Notes under the pieces: model-generated
The model's database searches: none
What the model saw: only the letters and a program-made list of their open reading frames with translations
Told to the model about the DNA's origin: nothing
Translations under genes and position numbers: made by a program
Assembly (NCBI GenBank): GCA_019137255.1
Contig: WPDH01000059.1
Coordinates: forward strand, 43,830-107,829
DNA length: 64,000 nt
Direction: 5' to 3'
Source of the DNA: Corinectria fuckeliana
Taxonomy: Eukaryota > Ascomycota > Sordariomycetes > Hypocreales > Nectriaceae
Shown: piece after piece, positions 1-11,120 of the stretch
Numbering within the stretch: position 1 is the first letter of the stretch
Layout: each line of letters starts with the position of its first letter

Positions 1-1769
1 TCAAGGTCGCCAGCGCGGGTCTCGACGAGGACCACCTGTGGGAGCGTGTGTCGAGTGAAGATGGCGCCCGCCGTGTGAAAGGCGCCCTCCGCAAGTTCGG
101 TTCGGCCGACGGCGCCGCTCTCGGCGAGGGTGGCGAGTTCGAGACCATCGTCGTGGACGGGCCTGCGGATCTCTTCAGACGGAGGATCCTCGTGCCCGAG
201 GACGGGCGGAGGGTCGTGCGTGAAGGAGGAGGCTGTTCGTGGCTGATGCTGGGCGGCGCACGGCTCGAGGAGAAGTCAGATCCTGCACAAGAGCTGGCGG
301 TGCGGACCCCTGATCTGCTCGATCCAATGTTCAAAGCCATCCTGGATGGCCTCCCGTTAGTACCCCTGACCCAGGAGGCGATGCAAAGCTTGCGAGCACC
401 GCACCGATCGACCATACTCAGCGGGGGCTTAGGGTCTGCAAGTGCCGACATCGACGTGCTTCGCTGGTCTGTTCTCGCAGAGCCAGGCTCAAGTGAGAGA
501 TCGATACAGGAAGAGACGATGCAAGTCGTGGAGAAGATCAGGGAGCTGGCATCGGCTGCTTCTCTCGATCCATCCAAGATCACAAGCACCGTCGTCGTCC
601 TTCGTCGCATGGCCGACTTTCCTAAGGTCAACAGCGAGTATGGCAAACTATTCTCCAAGCCAAACCCGCCGTCTCGGGTCACCATATCTTGCGGAGATTT
701 ACTTCCTCCCGGGAACAACATCGCCGTGTATCTCACGGCTCCCTCGGCCCAGGAGGTTGGAGGTCGAAACGGACTGCACGTACAATCCCGATCCTACTGG
801 GCGCCTGCAAACATCGGTCCCTACAGCCAGGCTATTGACGTACCCGTCACCGTGCGGCAGGAAGAGACGGGTGTGCGGACCACCTCCATCGCGGGACAAA
901 TCCCCCTGATTCCTGCCACCATGCTGCTCCCGTCCTCGTCTGATACTTCGCATGGCTTACAGGTTGTCTTGTCTTTGCAACACCTGTGGAGAGTTGGTAA
1001 GGAGCTCAAGATCCAGTATTGGACCAGTTCAGTCGCATACTTTCCTCGATGCGAATCTGCTGCTATTATGGAGCGCAATGCCAAGGTTGCAGATTTTGTA
1101 TGGAAACAGGCTCATGGATCCTCCGATGATGATGAAGATGACGTGGACGGGCCGGATCCTTGGGATCTCAAGTATAATCCAGCATATCTGTCGCTGGCGA
1201 GCAAAGATGCACAGGGCGCAAAGCGCTCTGTCCCTGACTGGTCCATCCTCACACTCCGTCAACAGAACGAGCCCGAGACATGCATACCCCCTATGTTCGC
1301 GGTTGAAGTAGAGGAGCTACCTCGGCAGTCTGCCGTAGAATGGCATGCTCACAACGGCCTCTCCAACGTGGGCGAGAGCAGCCTTGAGTTGACTTTCGAT
1401 CCCGAAGTCGGGACTCCTGGTTGGAGGGCATGGCAGTCCATTGTCAAAGCCGGGAAGGCCGCCATTGTCTACAGCACACTGTCGTATGGCCTCGAGGAGC
1501 AATCCGACAGTCAGTGCTTTGAGGACCTGTCCAAGATGATGAACAAAGTTTATCTGGACTCGCTCCATCGTCTCAATCCAAATGGACCGGAGCGTGTGGT
1601 GCGACGACCATATATCGTCTACGTGGATGCAATTAATGTCGAGTCTCTCTGGAGAGTTGCAGGAGACGCACAGGACGGTCCAGCTCTTATTCCATGCCGA
1701 TCGATCTGGTCTTCGTTGGGCGAGAGAGTGAGAATCCTGGCTTTATATGAAACTGTATTTCACACATGA
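1..1769 (+). CDS. DPH6: Diphthine-ammonia ligase (Dph6-type), 5' end outside window
   Basis: The visible part is 588 codons, open from base 3 to a TGA at 1767-1769; the frame runs off the left edge, so the true start and the N-terminal ATP-pyrophosphatase loop are missing. The segment around bases 123-165 (GGEFETIVVDGPADLF) matches the end of the Alpha_ANH-like ATP-PPase domain of Dph6, which amidates diphthine on elongation factor 2 in the cytosol. Downstream come two RidA/YjgF-like domains, the first marked by GPYSQAI near base 814, the usual C-terminal arrangement of fungal Dph6. I see no intron. The gene converges on the aldo-keto reductase, 186 bp apart. The GTG at base 48 is internal and not a start. 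Seen: motifs and domain order. Inferred: the exact enzymatic role from family membership. Confidence 0.88.
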   Translation, partial: KVASAGLDEDHLWERVSSEDGARRVKGALRKFGSADGAALGEGGEFETIVVDGPADLFRRRILVPEDGRRVVREGGGCSWLMLGGARLEEKSDPAQELAVRTPDLLDPMFKAILDGLPLVPLTQEAMQSLRAPHRSTILSGGLGSASADIDVLRWSVLAEPGSSERSIQEETMQVVEKIRELASAASLDPSKITSTVVVLRRMADFPKVNSEYGKLFSKPNPPSRVTISCGDLLPPGNNIAVYLTAPSAQEVGGRNGLHVQSRSYWAPANIGPYSQAIDVPVTVRQEETGVRTTSIAGQIPLIPATMLLPSSSDTSHGLQVVLSLQHLWRVGKELKIQYWTSSVAYFPRCESAAIMERNAKVADFVWKQAHGSSDDDEDDVDGPDPWDLKYNPAYLSLASKDAQGAKRSVPDWSILTLRQQNEPETCIPPMFAVEVEELPRQSAVEWHAHNGLSNVGESSLELTFDPEVGTPGWRAWQSIVKAGKAAIVYSTLSYGLEEQSDSQCFEDLSKMMNKVYLDSLHRLNPNGPERVVRRPYIVYVDAINVESLWRVAGDAQDGPALIPCRSIWSSLGERVRILALYETVFHT

Positions 1770-1955
1770 TATGATGACATGAGAAGACGAGGGCACGAGA
1801 AAATACACAAGTTTATATCCTGTTTTCCCACGGCTGCTTTCCCGTATGACAATATCCCTCAGAACATGGTCACCTGCTGATCGTAGCTGAAACTTCGGGA
1901 AGCTCACGACGAAAGGAAGTTGATTCGAGGACGGAATCTCCTAATTACCTTGCCC

Positions 1956-3081
1956 CTAAAGATTCAACAGGTCCATGGCCGCGGCTGGATACCGCGTCCC
2001 CGCCGTTGTGAAGGATGCCAGGATCTCGCCAATCTCAGCCATGTCCTCGTCTGTCAGGTCGATGATGGTGGCATTCTCGCGGATGCGGTCCGGGTTGGTG
2101 GACCCGGGAATAGGAATAATCTTCGGCATGCCTGGGCTGCGGGACAGGGTGAGTAGCCAGTTGATGGCAACCTGGCCGGGGGTGCAGCCTTTGCGCTTTG
2201 CGATTTCCTCAACCTTGGCTACAAGGTCGAGGTTCTTTAGGAGATTGTCGCCCTGGAAGCGAGGGTGGTTCAAGCGCATGTCGCCCTGGGGGATGTCCTC
2301 GGCAGACTTGATCTTGCCGCCGAGAAGGCCTCTCCCTAGGGGAGCTGTTGAATGATGCGTGTTAGTTCCCATGAAAGTCCTGGAGGGCCTCGGGGCTCGG
2401 GGAAGGACGACTTACAGTATGCGAGGACAGGGACGTCCAACTCGGCGCACGCTTCGAGCAGACCGTTGGTCAATGGCTCGTTGTAGAAGAGAGAGAGCTC
2501 CAGTTCGACTGAAGTGATGCTGTACGTCTCAGCCGCCTCTCGCAGCGTCTCGGCGTTGATCTCACTGCACGCGATGCCGTCGATCTTGCCGGCCTGGACA
2601 TACTCGTCGATGGCGGCCAGCGTCTCCCGGGTGTAGTCGGCCTTGGGGTCCTTGCGGGCGGCCTCGAACTGGTTGATGCGGGCGTTGGGGCCCAGGGCGC
2701 GGATGCACACGTCGATGCTCTCGCGAACGCCGTCCCTGGAGCCGCGCGGGACGAAGTCGCGCCCCAGGGCACCCTTGATGTTGACGACGATGCGGGCGGC
2801 GTCCTCCGGGAAGCGCTCGAGGTAGCGGCGCAGCAACGCCGGCGAGTTGCCGCCCGGGGGGCCGTAGAACTCGCCGCCGTTTAAGTAGTTGCACCCGGCG
2901 TCGAGGGCGGCGCGGATGCAGGCGAAGGCTTGGTCGTCGGGGACGGCGTAGGCTGTGAGACCTGGGGGGATTTTCAGCTATGAGTTGCGTATCCTGTATA
3001 GATGATGGGAGGATTGTCACGCTTACCTAGGAGGCCGTAGCCAATGTTGCCAACTTCCTTGCCGGCAATCTTGTAAGTCAT
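1956..3081 (-). CDS. Aldo-keto reductase, pyridoxal reductase (Plr1) type
   Basis: Three exons on the minus strand: 3081-3027, 2961-2416 and 2344-1956, joined by GT-AG introns of 65 and 71 bp, give 329 aa. The product starts MTYKIAGKEVGNIGYGLLG and folds as a TIM-barrel NADPH aldo-keto reductase. NGGEFYG (about residues 46-52) holds the tetrad Tyr; the preceding Asp of ordinary AKRs is Asn here. The second exon junction restores LAY-S-PLGRGLLGG, and IPIPGSTNPDRIREN is the cofactor-phosphate binding segment. The best match from memory is the fungal pyridoxal reductase clade (pyridoxal + NADPH to pyridoxine, vitamin B6 salvage), in the cytosol. The Asn substitution may be normal for the clade, but I cannot verify that. 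Substrate is inferred. Confidence 0.85.
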
Positions 3082-4473
3082 GATGATGAGATGGTGTGAT
3101 GAAGGATTGCCGGAGGCTATGGTATCTGCTGAAGATGGTCAAGAATATGCGACCTTGTAGAACTGCCATGGACACTGAGCCCATCCTATTTATTCTCTTC
3201 TGTGGTGTACCGGGCTCCATGTTTCTCGTGCCGGCATGACGCTTCCGTCGTGACCGAAACGGGCTGAGGGCACCCTACAAGTCGGAAGTAAGGGTAGCTC
3301 CGTGGACTATGGCTGGCGAAGAGGGTTCGTGGCGTCGACGCCGAGACCATTTTCCTAAATAGGAATACAGTCGTTGCACTTGGAACCGGCGCCAACACGG
3401 CTGGAAGGGAGGCTCCGGGTTTATCTCCGTGCGATAAGGCCCGGGTTTCAAGTGACCGACCGGACGGAATGAGGAATGACGGGGCCGGGAGTGGATGAAG
3501 GACCGGACTCCGGATGGAGCATGTTCGGAGCTATGACGGAGGAGACTACGCACTACATTCTGGGCGTAGTTTTGACGGGGCGTTTTTGGTCTCGGACACT
3601 GGGATATTGAGGATGGAAGATAGAAGACGATAGAAGACGGGTTTGCGAACGTACTGTACCTTGGTATTCGTACTTTAACCATATCAATCGACAACTAGTC
3701 TACATGCACAATTCACGGGTTGCCACAGCCCATTCATCTGTGGCTTCCGCTAGTATTCTCGTCCTCTCTAGCGGCATTGGTTAAGACTACCAGCACATCT
3801 TGGGACGAGGCTAGACGATGAGCTGCTCTTGGCCGTCGTGGTTAGATGATGGGCAGAAGTAACTCGGGGTTTGGGCACACGGGGAGGGAAGCTGGGCTGC
3901 ATTAAGCTGGGGGAGGAGGGAGTTGAGGGGAGATTTCTGGTAATGGTGATGAGGACAAAAAGAGAGGAACATGACAGACTAGATCATGGAAGGATATGTA
4001 CGTATCAACTGCGTCGCTTATACTCCGTATGTGTCTAAGCCAATCCCAAATCGACATGGCCGTTAGACGTGCTTGTCCGACCATTTCGTGCCATCCACCA
4101 ACTGCCCACCTAGAAATTAGGGGCCTTGGCTTCCAATGGCTTGCAGTGGTTCAGCCGTTATCTACTGTAGAACCACCCTGGAAACCCCTGAAAACCTAAA
4201 AAGCTAGGTCCTGGTTAGTGCTGCAAGGCGCTGTGGTCATTGGACAACCCTCCCGCCACTGAGAGCCTCGGCTATCACTCCCCGGCCGGACCCTGCGTCC
4301 ACCTTTCATCCTCCCACCGTCAATCGTCTCCGTCCCGTGCTTGTCCTGTTATCTGCGTCCACCAACGACAAGAGACGCTGCAAAAGACGCCATCCCAGCT
4401 TGTGCGCTGCCATTGAGAAGAGAAGAGAAGAGAAGCGAAGAGACTTAGTAGGCCTAGACGCGCAAAGCCGCAA
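3082..4473. other. Divergent intergenic region
   Basis: 1.39 kb between the start of the aldo-keto reductase gene and the DUF202 gene, so it must hold both promoters. A purine (GAAGA)-type microsatellite lies at 4415-4443 in the probable 5' leader of the DUF202 gene. A 139-codon minus-strand open frame at 3275-3694 has no domain or credible composition. Nothing else was recognised. Confidence 0.6.
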
Positions 4474-5768
4474 ATGGCAGACGATGATACCGTTCCTGCT
4501 CCCGTTTCCGTTCCCGCCCCAGCCGCTGCCCTGACGCCATCCTCATCATCCGGCACCACTCTCTTGGGCAGGACGTCTTCCGCCGTCAGCTTCAACCACC
4601 GTCCTTCTGCAACTGCCGAGCGCATCACCGGGATTCTCGAGGTGGGTTTTGTCATTTGACCAATTTTTGGGGTGGTCGCAGACGACAGTCCGCAGCGGGC
4701 TCCTTGTCACCGGCGATATTGATGAGACTGACTGCACAAGTGCGCGTAGCTCCGGTCTAGGATTAGTCGCTACCTACCTAGTCGTCCTCCGACTACTTTC
4801 TCCCCGAGCTACTACTCAGAACCTCTCTCTCTCTGTGCACGCACGTACAAACATGAGGGCAATCGGCTAACAAGCCTCCGTCGCAACACCGACAGACCGC
4901 TCTCGAACGTGCCGAATCCATGGCCGCCGGCACGCCCCCGCCCAAGTCCCCCCGGGCTCCCGGCAGCCCCGTCGCCCGGTCTCCGTCGGCGAGTTCGGCG
5001 CCGCTTCCGCTCTCGCACCCGATCCCCGTGGACAGCAGCGCCGACGAGATGACGGGCATCGTCTCCCGCGGCTCCGACCGCAACTACCAAGCCATCCACA
5101 CCACCAGCACCCACAGCTCAGGGCCGCGCCCCCGCAAGGCCCCGTCCCGCAGTTCCCGCCGCTCGAGGCCCGCCTCGAGGCATTCGTCCGACGCCCGTCC
5201 GCCCGCACCCCTTCCCGACATGCAATACACCCGCCAGGCTGAGCCCGAGGAGAAGAGGCTGCCGTGGTGGCGGGCCCAGCTGCTGAATTTCCAGTCCATT
5301 GAGCTGGAGAACAAGGGCAGCGTGGCGCGAGATCACCTCGCCATCGGTAGATTCTCCCCCCCCCGCTGCTTGCTCGCAAACCGACTAACACTTGATGTGC
5401 GCTTTGCAGAACGGACGTTTCTCGCGTGGCTCCGCACTTCCCTCGCCTTCGCCTCCATCGGCATCGCCGTCACCCAGCTCTTCCGGCTCAACACGTCTCT
5501 CGGCGAGGGCGGTGGCAGCCGCAAACCCGACAAGAACATGGACACGCTGCGGAAGATGGGCAAACCCCTCGGGGCGACCTTTCTCGGCATCAGCATCTTG
5601 ATCCTGTTCCTCGGCTACAAGCGCTACTTCCAGGCTCAGTACTGGGTCATGCGGGGCAAATTCCCTGCGAGCCGCGGCACTGTGACCATCGTCGCCTTTG
5701 TGGCATTTGCCATCATGGTTGCCTCGCTGGTGGTGGTGATTGCCATACACCCGTCCGCAGACTTGTAG
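4474..5768 (+). CDS. DUF202 (YidH/Vtc1-like) three-helix membrane protein
   Basis: Exons 4474-4641, 4896-5346 and 5410-5768 give 325 aa. The first ATG (MADDDTVPAPVS) and the acceptor at 4895 keep one frame; the last intron (5347-5409) is certain because removing it restores AIERTFLAWLRTS, the DUF202 signature. Residues 1-200 are Pro/Ser/Arg-rich and probably disordered and cytosolic. Helices lie at about 210-232, 260-278 and 297-320, with conserved charged residues (ERTFLAWLRTS) at the first helix. The family resembles the membrane part of the vacuolar transporter chaperone (Vtc1), so a vacuolar or plasma-membrane location is plausible, but no substrate is known. Oddities: intron 1 is long (254 bp); intron 2 is 63 bp, a multiple of three and free of stops, so retention would add 21 residues. 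Confidence 0.83.
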
Positions 5769-6281
5769 GCGATTTGCTTGTATCCATTGTTCATTTGGGG
5801 GCAAAACATATAATCTAAGTGCCACTATATAAGGCATTGGCATCTAGGATTGGGAGCGGTGTTTCTTTGATATGGGATGGTAATGGGAATTGTGTCAGAA
5901 TTTGATCCAGGTGTCGACGGAGCTTTTGAGCGGGGCATGCATCATGACTTTGATACCAGAGCAGTTGTGCGTACGATTGGGAGCCAATTCCCTACAGGAT
6001 GACTTTGGACGATCTGTTTTACCTTGCAATATCAATACCAACATGTTTACCTTGACGTGTATCGTAGCCTGGTTATCTATGTCCTGGCTCGTAGGCCGTG
6101 TTGGGGATGACGATCCCTCGTCACCTACTCTGACCGTGGTGGGGTTCGCCTCACCTAGCCACATCCCACCTTCACCCGTCCTCACCTATTCATTCACTTA
6201 CTCGTTCACTCGCCCGCCCACTCTCTGTTTATTCCACCTCCTGATATCGTTTTACGCTGCTACCGTACGCATTCCACAACC
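5769..6281. other. Intergenic, terminator and helicase promoter
   Basis: 513 bp between two tandem plus-strand genes. It ends in a pyrimidine-rich leader with repeated TCACT/TTCACT words (about 6175-6215) ahead of the helicase ATG. No gene was recognised. Confidence 0.55.
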
Positions 6282-8798
6282 ATGCCTCCAAAACACTCCG
6301 TCGACATCCCTGCCTTCGCCGGCACGCAGCTCGCCCTGCTGGACCAGGAGCTGCAGAGCGAGATCCTCGAGACGAGCAGCCTGATCGCCAACCACAGCCC
6401 GACGGGTCTGCAGCGCGCGGGCATGGCCCTGACCAACCTGGTCGTCTCGGAGCAGCGCACGGGGTTCGGCGGCCGCACCGTGCTGCACCTCGGGCCCGAC
6501 ACCGCCACGTCCCGCTCCGGCGACGACGAGCTGCCGGAGCACGGCCTCCGCACCGGCGACATCGTCCTGGTCGCCGAGCAGCCCGCCGGCAGCGCCAAGA
6601 AGCGCGAGGTCAAGGAGCTGGAGCGCAAGGGCGCCCGCGGCGTCGTCACCAAGGTGCAGAGGACCTTTGTTGCCGTCGCGCTGGACGAGGGGAAGGAGGA
6701 GGCTGCCTTCGCCGGGAGGGTGTGGGCCGTCAAGCTGGCCGACGAGGTCACGTATCGGCGGTATGATAAGGGACGCTTCCATCCCTGGCTGAGCGACGGG
6801 CTGATGTACTCCATTTTCTCGGTAGGATGAACCTGACGATGGGGAAGCTGCAGAAGATGGCCGAAGCCGAGTACTCGAGCTTCATCAGAGTTCTCTTCGG
6901 GCTGTCGAGCCCATCGCCGGTCTCCTCGGACCTGGCCACAGATGCCGACGTGGGAAACCTTGACTGGGTTGACCCAACCCTAAACGACTCCCAGAAGGAT
7001 GCCATTCGGTTCGCTCTGGCCTCTCGCGAAGTAGCCTTGATCCACGGTCCCCCAGGCGTGAGTCAAGATCATAGGCCAACCGCCGCCACATCTGCTCAAA
7101 CCCTTCTACTTACTAACAATCTTCCAGACCGGAAAGACGCACACTCTCATTGAGCTTATCCTCCAGATGATCAAGCGCGACCAGAGGATACTGGTCTGCG
7201 GCCCCTCAAACATTTCTGTTGACAACATCGTCGAGCGTCTCTCTCCGCACAAGGTACCCATCCTCCGGCTCGGACATCCCGCCCGCCTTCTTCCCTCGGT
7301 CGTCAACCACTCGCTCGACATCCTCACCCAAACCTCCGAGGCCGGGGTCATCGTCAAGGAAGTACGGTACGAGATGGACTTCAAGCAGGCTTCCATCAAG
7401 AAGACAAAGAGCGGCAAGGAGCGCAAAGCCATCTACAACGACCTGAAAGAGCTGAGGAAGGAGTACCGCGAGCGTGAACGGAGCTGCGTCAGCAACCTAA
7501 TCAAAGGGAGCAAGGTGATTCTTGCGACACTCCACGGCGCGGGCGGCTTCCAGCTGCGCAACGAGGAGTTCGACGTCGTCATTATCGACGAGGCGAGCCA
7601 GGCCCTCGAGGCACAATGCTGGGTGCCCTTGGTGTCGGCCAAGAAGGTCGTCTGCGCCGGCGATCATCTGCAGCTACCTCCCACCATCAAGTCTACAAAC
7701 TCAAAGGTCAAGCTGACTGTGAAGGAGGGTGTAACCCCCATCAAGGGGGCGACCCTCGAAACCACCCTCTTCGATCGACTTTTGGCCCTGCATGGGCCCT
7801 CCATAAAGCGGATGTTGACTACCCAGTACCGGATGCACGAGAACATCATGCGCTTTCCTTCTGACGAGTTGTACGAATCAAAGCTGGTCGCAGCAGACGC
7901 CGTGAAACAACGACTCCTGAGGGACCTGGACTACGAAGTCGAGGACACCGAGGACACCAATGAGCCTCTCGTCTTCATTGATACACAGGGTGGAGATTTC
8001 CCCGAGAGGAATGAGGACGACGACAAGGACAACCCAAGGAAGGGACGAGGCAGTCTGCACGGCGAGAGCAAAAGCAATGTCATGGAGGCGATGTTGGTCC
8101 GCCGGCACGTAGAACAGTTGGTCGAAGCCGGCGTGCGTCCTCAAGACATTGCCGTTGTAACCCCATACAACGCCCAGGTATGATCTTCAAGCTGGGGGGA
8201 TCCTTGTTTCACAGAGACGCGGTATTGACTCGTCACCATCCAGCTTGCCATCATGGCTCCCCTCAAGGAGCAGTTTCCCGGTATCGAACTGGGCAGCGTC
8301 GACGGCTTCCAGGGCCGCGAGAAGGAGGCTGTGATTGTGAGCCTCGTACGCAGCAATCCCGAGGGTGAAGTCGGCTTTCTGGGCGAGAAGCGTCGGCTCA
8401 ATGGTGAGTCTTGATCCCTTCACCGGTCCCGGTTTTCCTTCTTGGTCCATTCTCGGGGTAAACATCATTCGGGTGTGGGCTTGAAGCTAACGCGCGGGTT
8501 CCCAGTGGCAATGACACGCCCAAAGCGATCTTTGACGATCATTGGAGACTCGGAGACAGTCCAAAGGTGAGGACGCTGTAACCCCCTCCCCGCTCCCATG
8601 CTGGGCCTTGCACCTGCAGACCTAGCTTGACGATGGTCTGCCGGGAGGGTGCCATCCGCCTATCGCCGTGTGACTGACTTTCACTAATGCGTCTGCGCAA
8701 ACAGAGGGAGTAGCTTCCTGAATAAGTGGATGCAGTTTCTTGAAGACAACGCCGACCTGCGCTATCCGGACTCATCGACGGTGACGCAAGAAGGATGA
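6282..8798 (+). CDS. HCS1: SF1B DNA/RNA helicase, Hcs1 / Smbp2 (IGHMBP2) type
   Basis: Six exons (6282-6760, 6826-7057, 7128-8177, 8244-8403, 8506-8566, 8705-8798) give 691 aa, close to yeast Hcs1. N-terminal stalk and 1B beta-barrel precede the RecA domains. Walker A GPPGTGKT is at 234-241 and is split by intron 2, whose branch site is a perfect TACTAAC. Walker B DEAS is at 391-394, QYRMH at 470-474, VDGFQGRE at 606-613 and the MTRPK motif VI near 643. The family unwinds DNA 5'-3'; Hcs1 is the DNA polymerase alpha-associated helicase A, nuclear or cytosolic. R3H and AN1 zinc-finger domains of animal IGHMBP2 are absent, as in fungi. All catalytic motifs look intact. The alternative annotation would be a generic UPF1-like helicase. 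Confidence 0.92.
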
Positions 8799-9532
8799 GA
8801 GCCTCATTCGAGGCCACCCGCGGCTTATCACACTTACCTGCAAGCCCTTAGGCCTACTCACTCACAATTTAGGACCGCATTAGTGCAAGTTATGTTTGAG
8901 GCACATGGCTCGACTTATAGCACTCGCTATTATTAGCTCTCCAATCACACGTGTGCATAGCAGACCAATGTGGTGCCGATACCAAGAGCTCGGTCTCATA
9001 TCATTGTAGCAGAGCAAAAACCCTGCCTCTTGACAACAAAGACCTCAGAGACAGGACCATGTCCTCATGGGGAAATGCTCAACCGGTGTCTTGTAAACCC
9101 CCGAGAGAGTGTTTCTCATGTCTTTGGGAGAGCCTTGGCCGTTTAGTTAGCTACTCAAGAAGTCGTGCTCACTATCCCTGCATTTGTTTCAGGTCATCCT
9201 GCGTGGGACCAGCCGTGGGGGGGTTGCCATCCCTGACCCGGTTCGTACGCCATTTCCAACGGCTTCGGCTCCAGAAAGAGATGAAAACTTCGAGGAACCC
9301 TGTCAAGCCAGGCTTCGACTTGTCTGTTGAGGCGAAGCACTGCATGTAAATTGGGATGGGACGTACAAATAGAGACGGCGACCAATCCGATCTGGCCGTC
9401 CCAAAGCTTTCCAGAGGCTCTACTTGCATAAGTGACATGTAATTGTTGAGACATCTTGCATTCTTGCATCATCGCTCCTAAACCGGCGAAGCGTTGATGG
9501 ATCAGCTACAGACTGGTATGTACGAATACTAA

Positions 9533-9556
9533 CAGTCGTGCAGTCGTGCAGTCGTG
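9533..9556. repeat. 8-bp tandem repeat, three copies
   Basis: Three exact head-to-tail copies of CAGTCGTG followed by CATG, in noncoding DNA. Confidence 0.9.
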
Positions 9557-11088
9557 CATGCCGTCCAAACGCAGACAAGACGAGGCATCGATATGAGCAT
9601 CGTAGCCACCACCTCTATCTTTGAGACAGCGGGTAAAGACCTGTCAGGGAACCCTGCAGTAGGCATCTGAGGAGCTGAATACAGTGAGATAACGAAGTGG
9701 CTCGCTGAGAAGGCTGATGAAACTGTCATTTTCTTTTCAGTTAGACTATTCAGTCGCCTGTAGTGTCGAACTCTTCGCAGGATTGGGCGACGCCGTGGTA
9801 TCGGTTTCAGGGACCCCTAGTCTAGAGTTAGGTACGTGGCATGCCTTGAACGAGTTACCGCAACTACTATGTAAGCAGCTTACCATCCCATCGCCATGCA
9901 CAGCATGGCGCTTAGGATCATTGGCCACCCATATCTGCCGCGTACGAGACAGCGGACTAGACCGAAGATCTTTTTTGGCGTTGCAGACTTGAGACTTCGC
10001 GCCAGCAAAGTATCTGTGCCGTGCGCGGTGGCCTATCTACTTGTGAGCTGGATTTGCTGCTTGATTCGACGCGGCATACAAAGGCGGCCGTGCCTAACTT
10101 AGTTCTAGCTGTGTGGGCTTCATTAGACATTGCTATCAATGGTAATTGGCACGTAAAGTATATTGCGCTTGGCAGTAACTTGGCACAGAGCAACTGGATC
10201 ATGTCTGGTGCAGAGCCCACAACGTTGATGCACGGAGCCTACTAGCAGGGGTTAGATTCAGAGTGATAAATACTAAGATCGGGGAATCGGTAGTTGCTTG
10301 AGATGAGCGAGAGAGGAAATAATTCTGAGATGTCCTTGGACCAACCAAATCATATCGTTGGGGAGAGCACGGAGCGGAGCTGGATAGTTGCTTTTGCGGC
10401 GCCACTGGCGCGACGCAAGTCAGTTGAGCAGATCCAGTCGGAGATTTTCAGGGCTCGTGGCCTGCGGTAGTCAAGGCTTGTTGGCGAGGCTCGACCTCTG
10501 TCGCATGTGGTTGTAGTAGGGAGTTGACGTAGGCCATGTTGACGATCGGTTGGAGGTTGTAGGTTTAGGGGCCTCGCGGCTTCGGAGCGTTGTGGGTTGC
10601 GGACGGCGCGGAGGGACGGATGATGGATGACGGATACGGATGCGTCCGTCCCCTGAGAGTTATTAAAGCTAATCTGGGACAAGCTGTCAGTTCTGAGTTG
10701 GGGATGTTGTCGGCCGAGAGTCTAATGTCTCACCACGGACTCGTCCCGTCCAGCGCCGACTGACCTGAGGACTGCAGTAGCCTGTGGGTGGGCTAGGGAG
10801 TCATATGTATCGAGGATAGGCATGTCATGTAACAGGCGTGCTGGAAGCTAATAACGCAGGTGCAGCGGTTGTAGATCCCTAGCGGGTTGCACCCGTTTTG
10901 TTGGACAGGGTGAGACATCGGACATGAGGAATGATTCAAACTTGCTACTCAGGTACTGAGGGATTCTCGGGGAAGCCTTGGTACTTAGTACGCACCTACT
11001 TCCTGCTAGGTACTACTTAGCACTCACGTGGTGCGGCCATACTATGAAGCGTAATAAGAGACAAGAGCAGGCAGGTGTGACGCGGTGC

Positions 11089-11120
11089 CCGTGGTCCTGC
11101 CGTGCCGTGGTCCTACCGTG
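11089..11120. repeat. 16-bp tandem duplication
   Basis: CCGTGGTCCTGCCGTG followed directly by a copy with one G-to-A difference, then a partial CCGTGAG. Confidence 0.85.

Noticed and set aside
2562..3020. 152-codon Arg/Pro-rich minus-strand frame over the aldo-keto reductase
   Set aside because: A shifted-frame shadow of exon 2 and intron 1 of the real gene.
3275..3694. 139-codon minus-strand frame upstream of the aldo-keto reductase
   Set aside because: No motif; lies in the divergent promoter region and has the look of chance openness in GC-rich DNA.
8951..9349. 132-codon open frame in the 4 kb gap
   Set aside because: Random-looking composition, no domain, no splice signals supporting extension.
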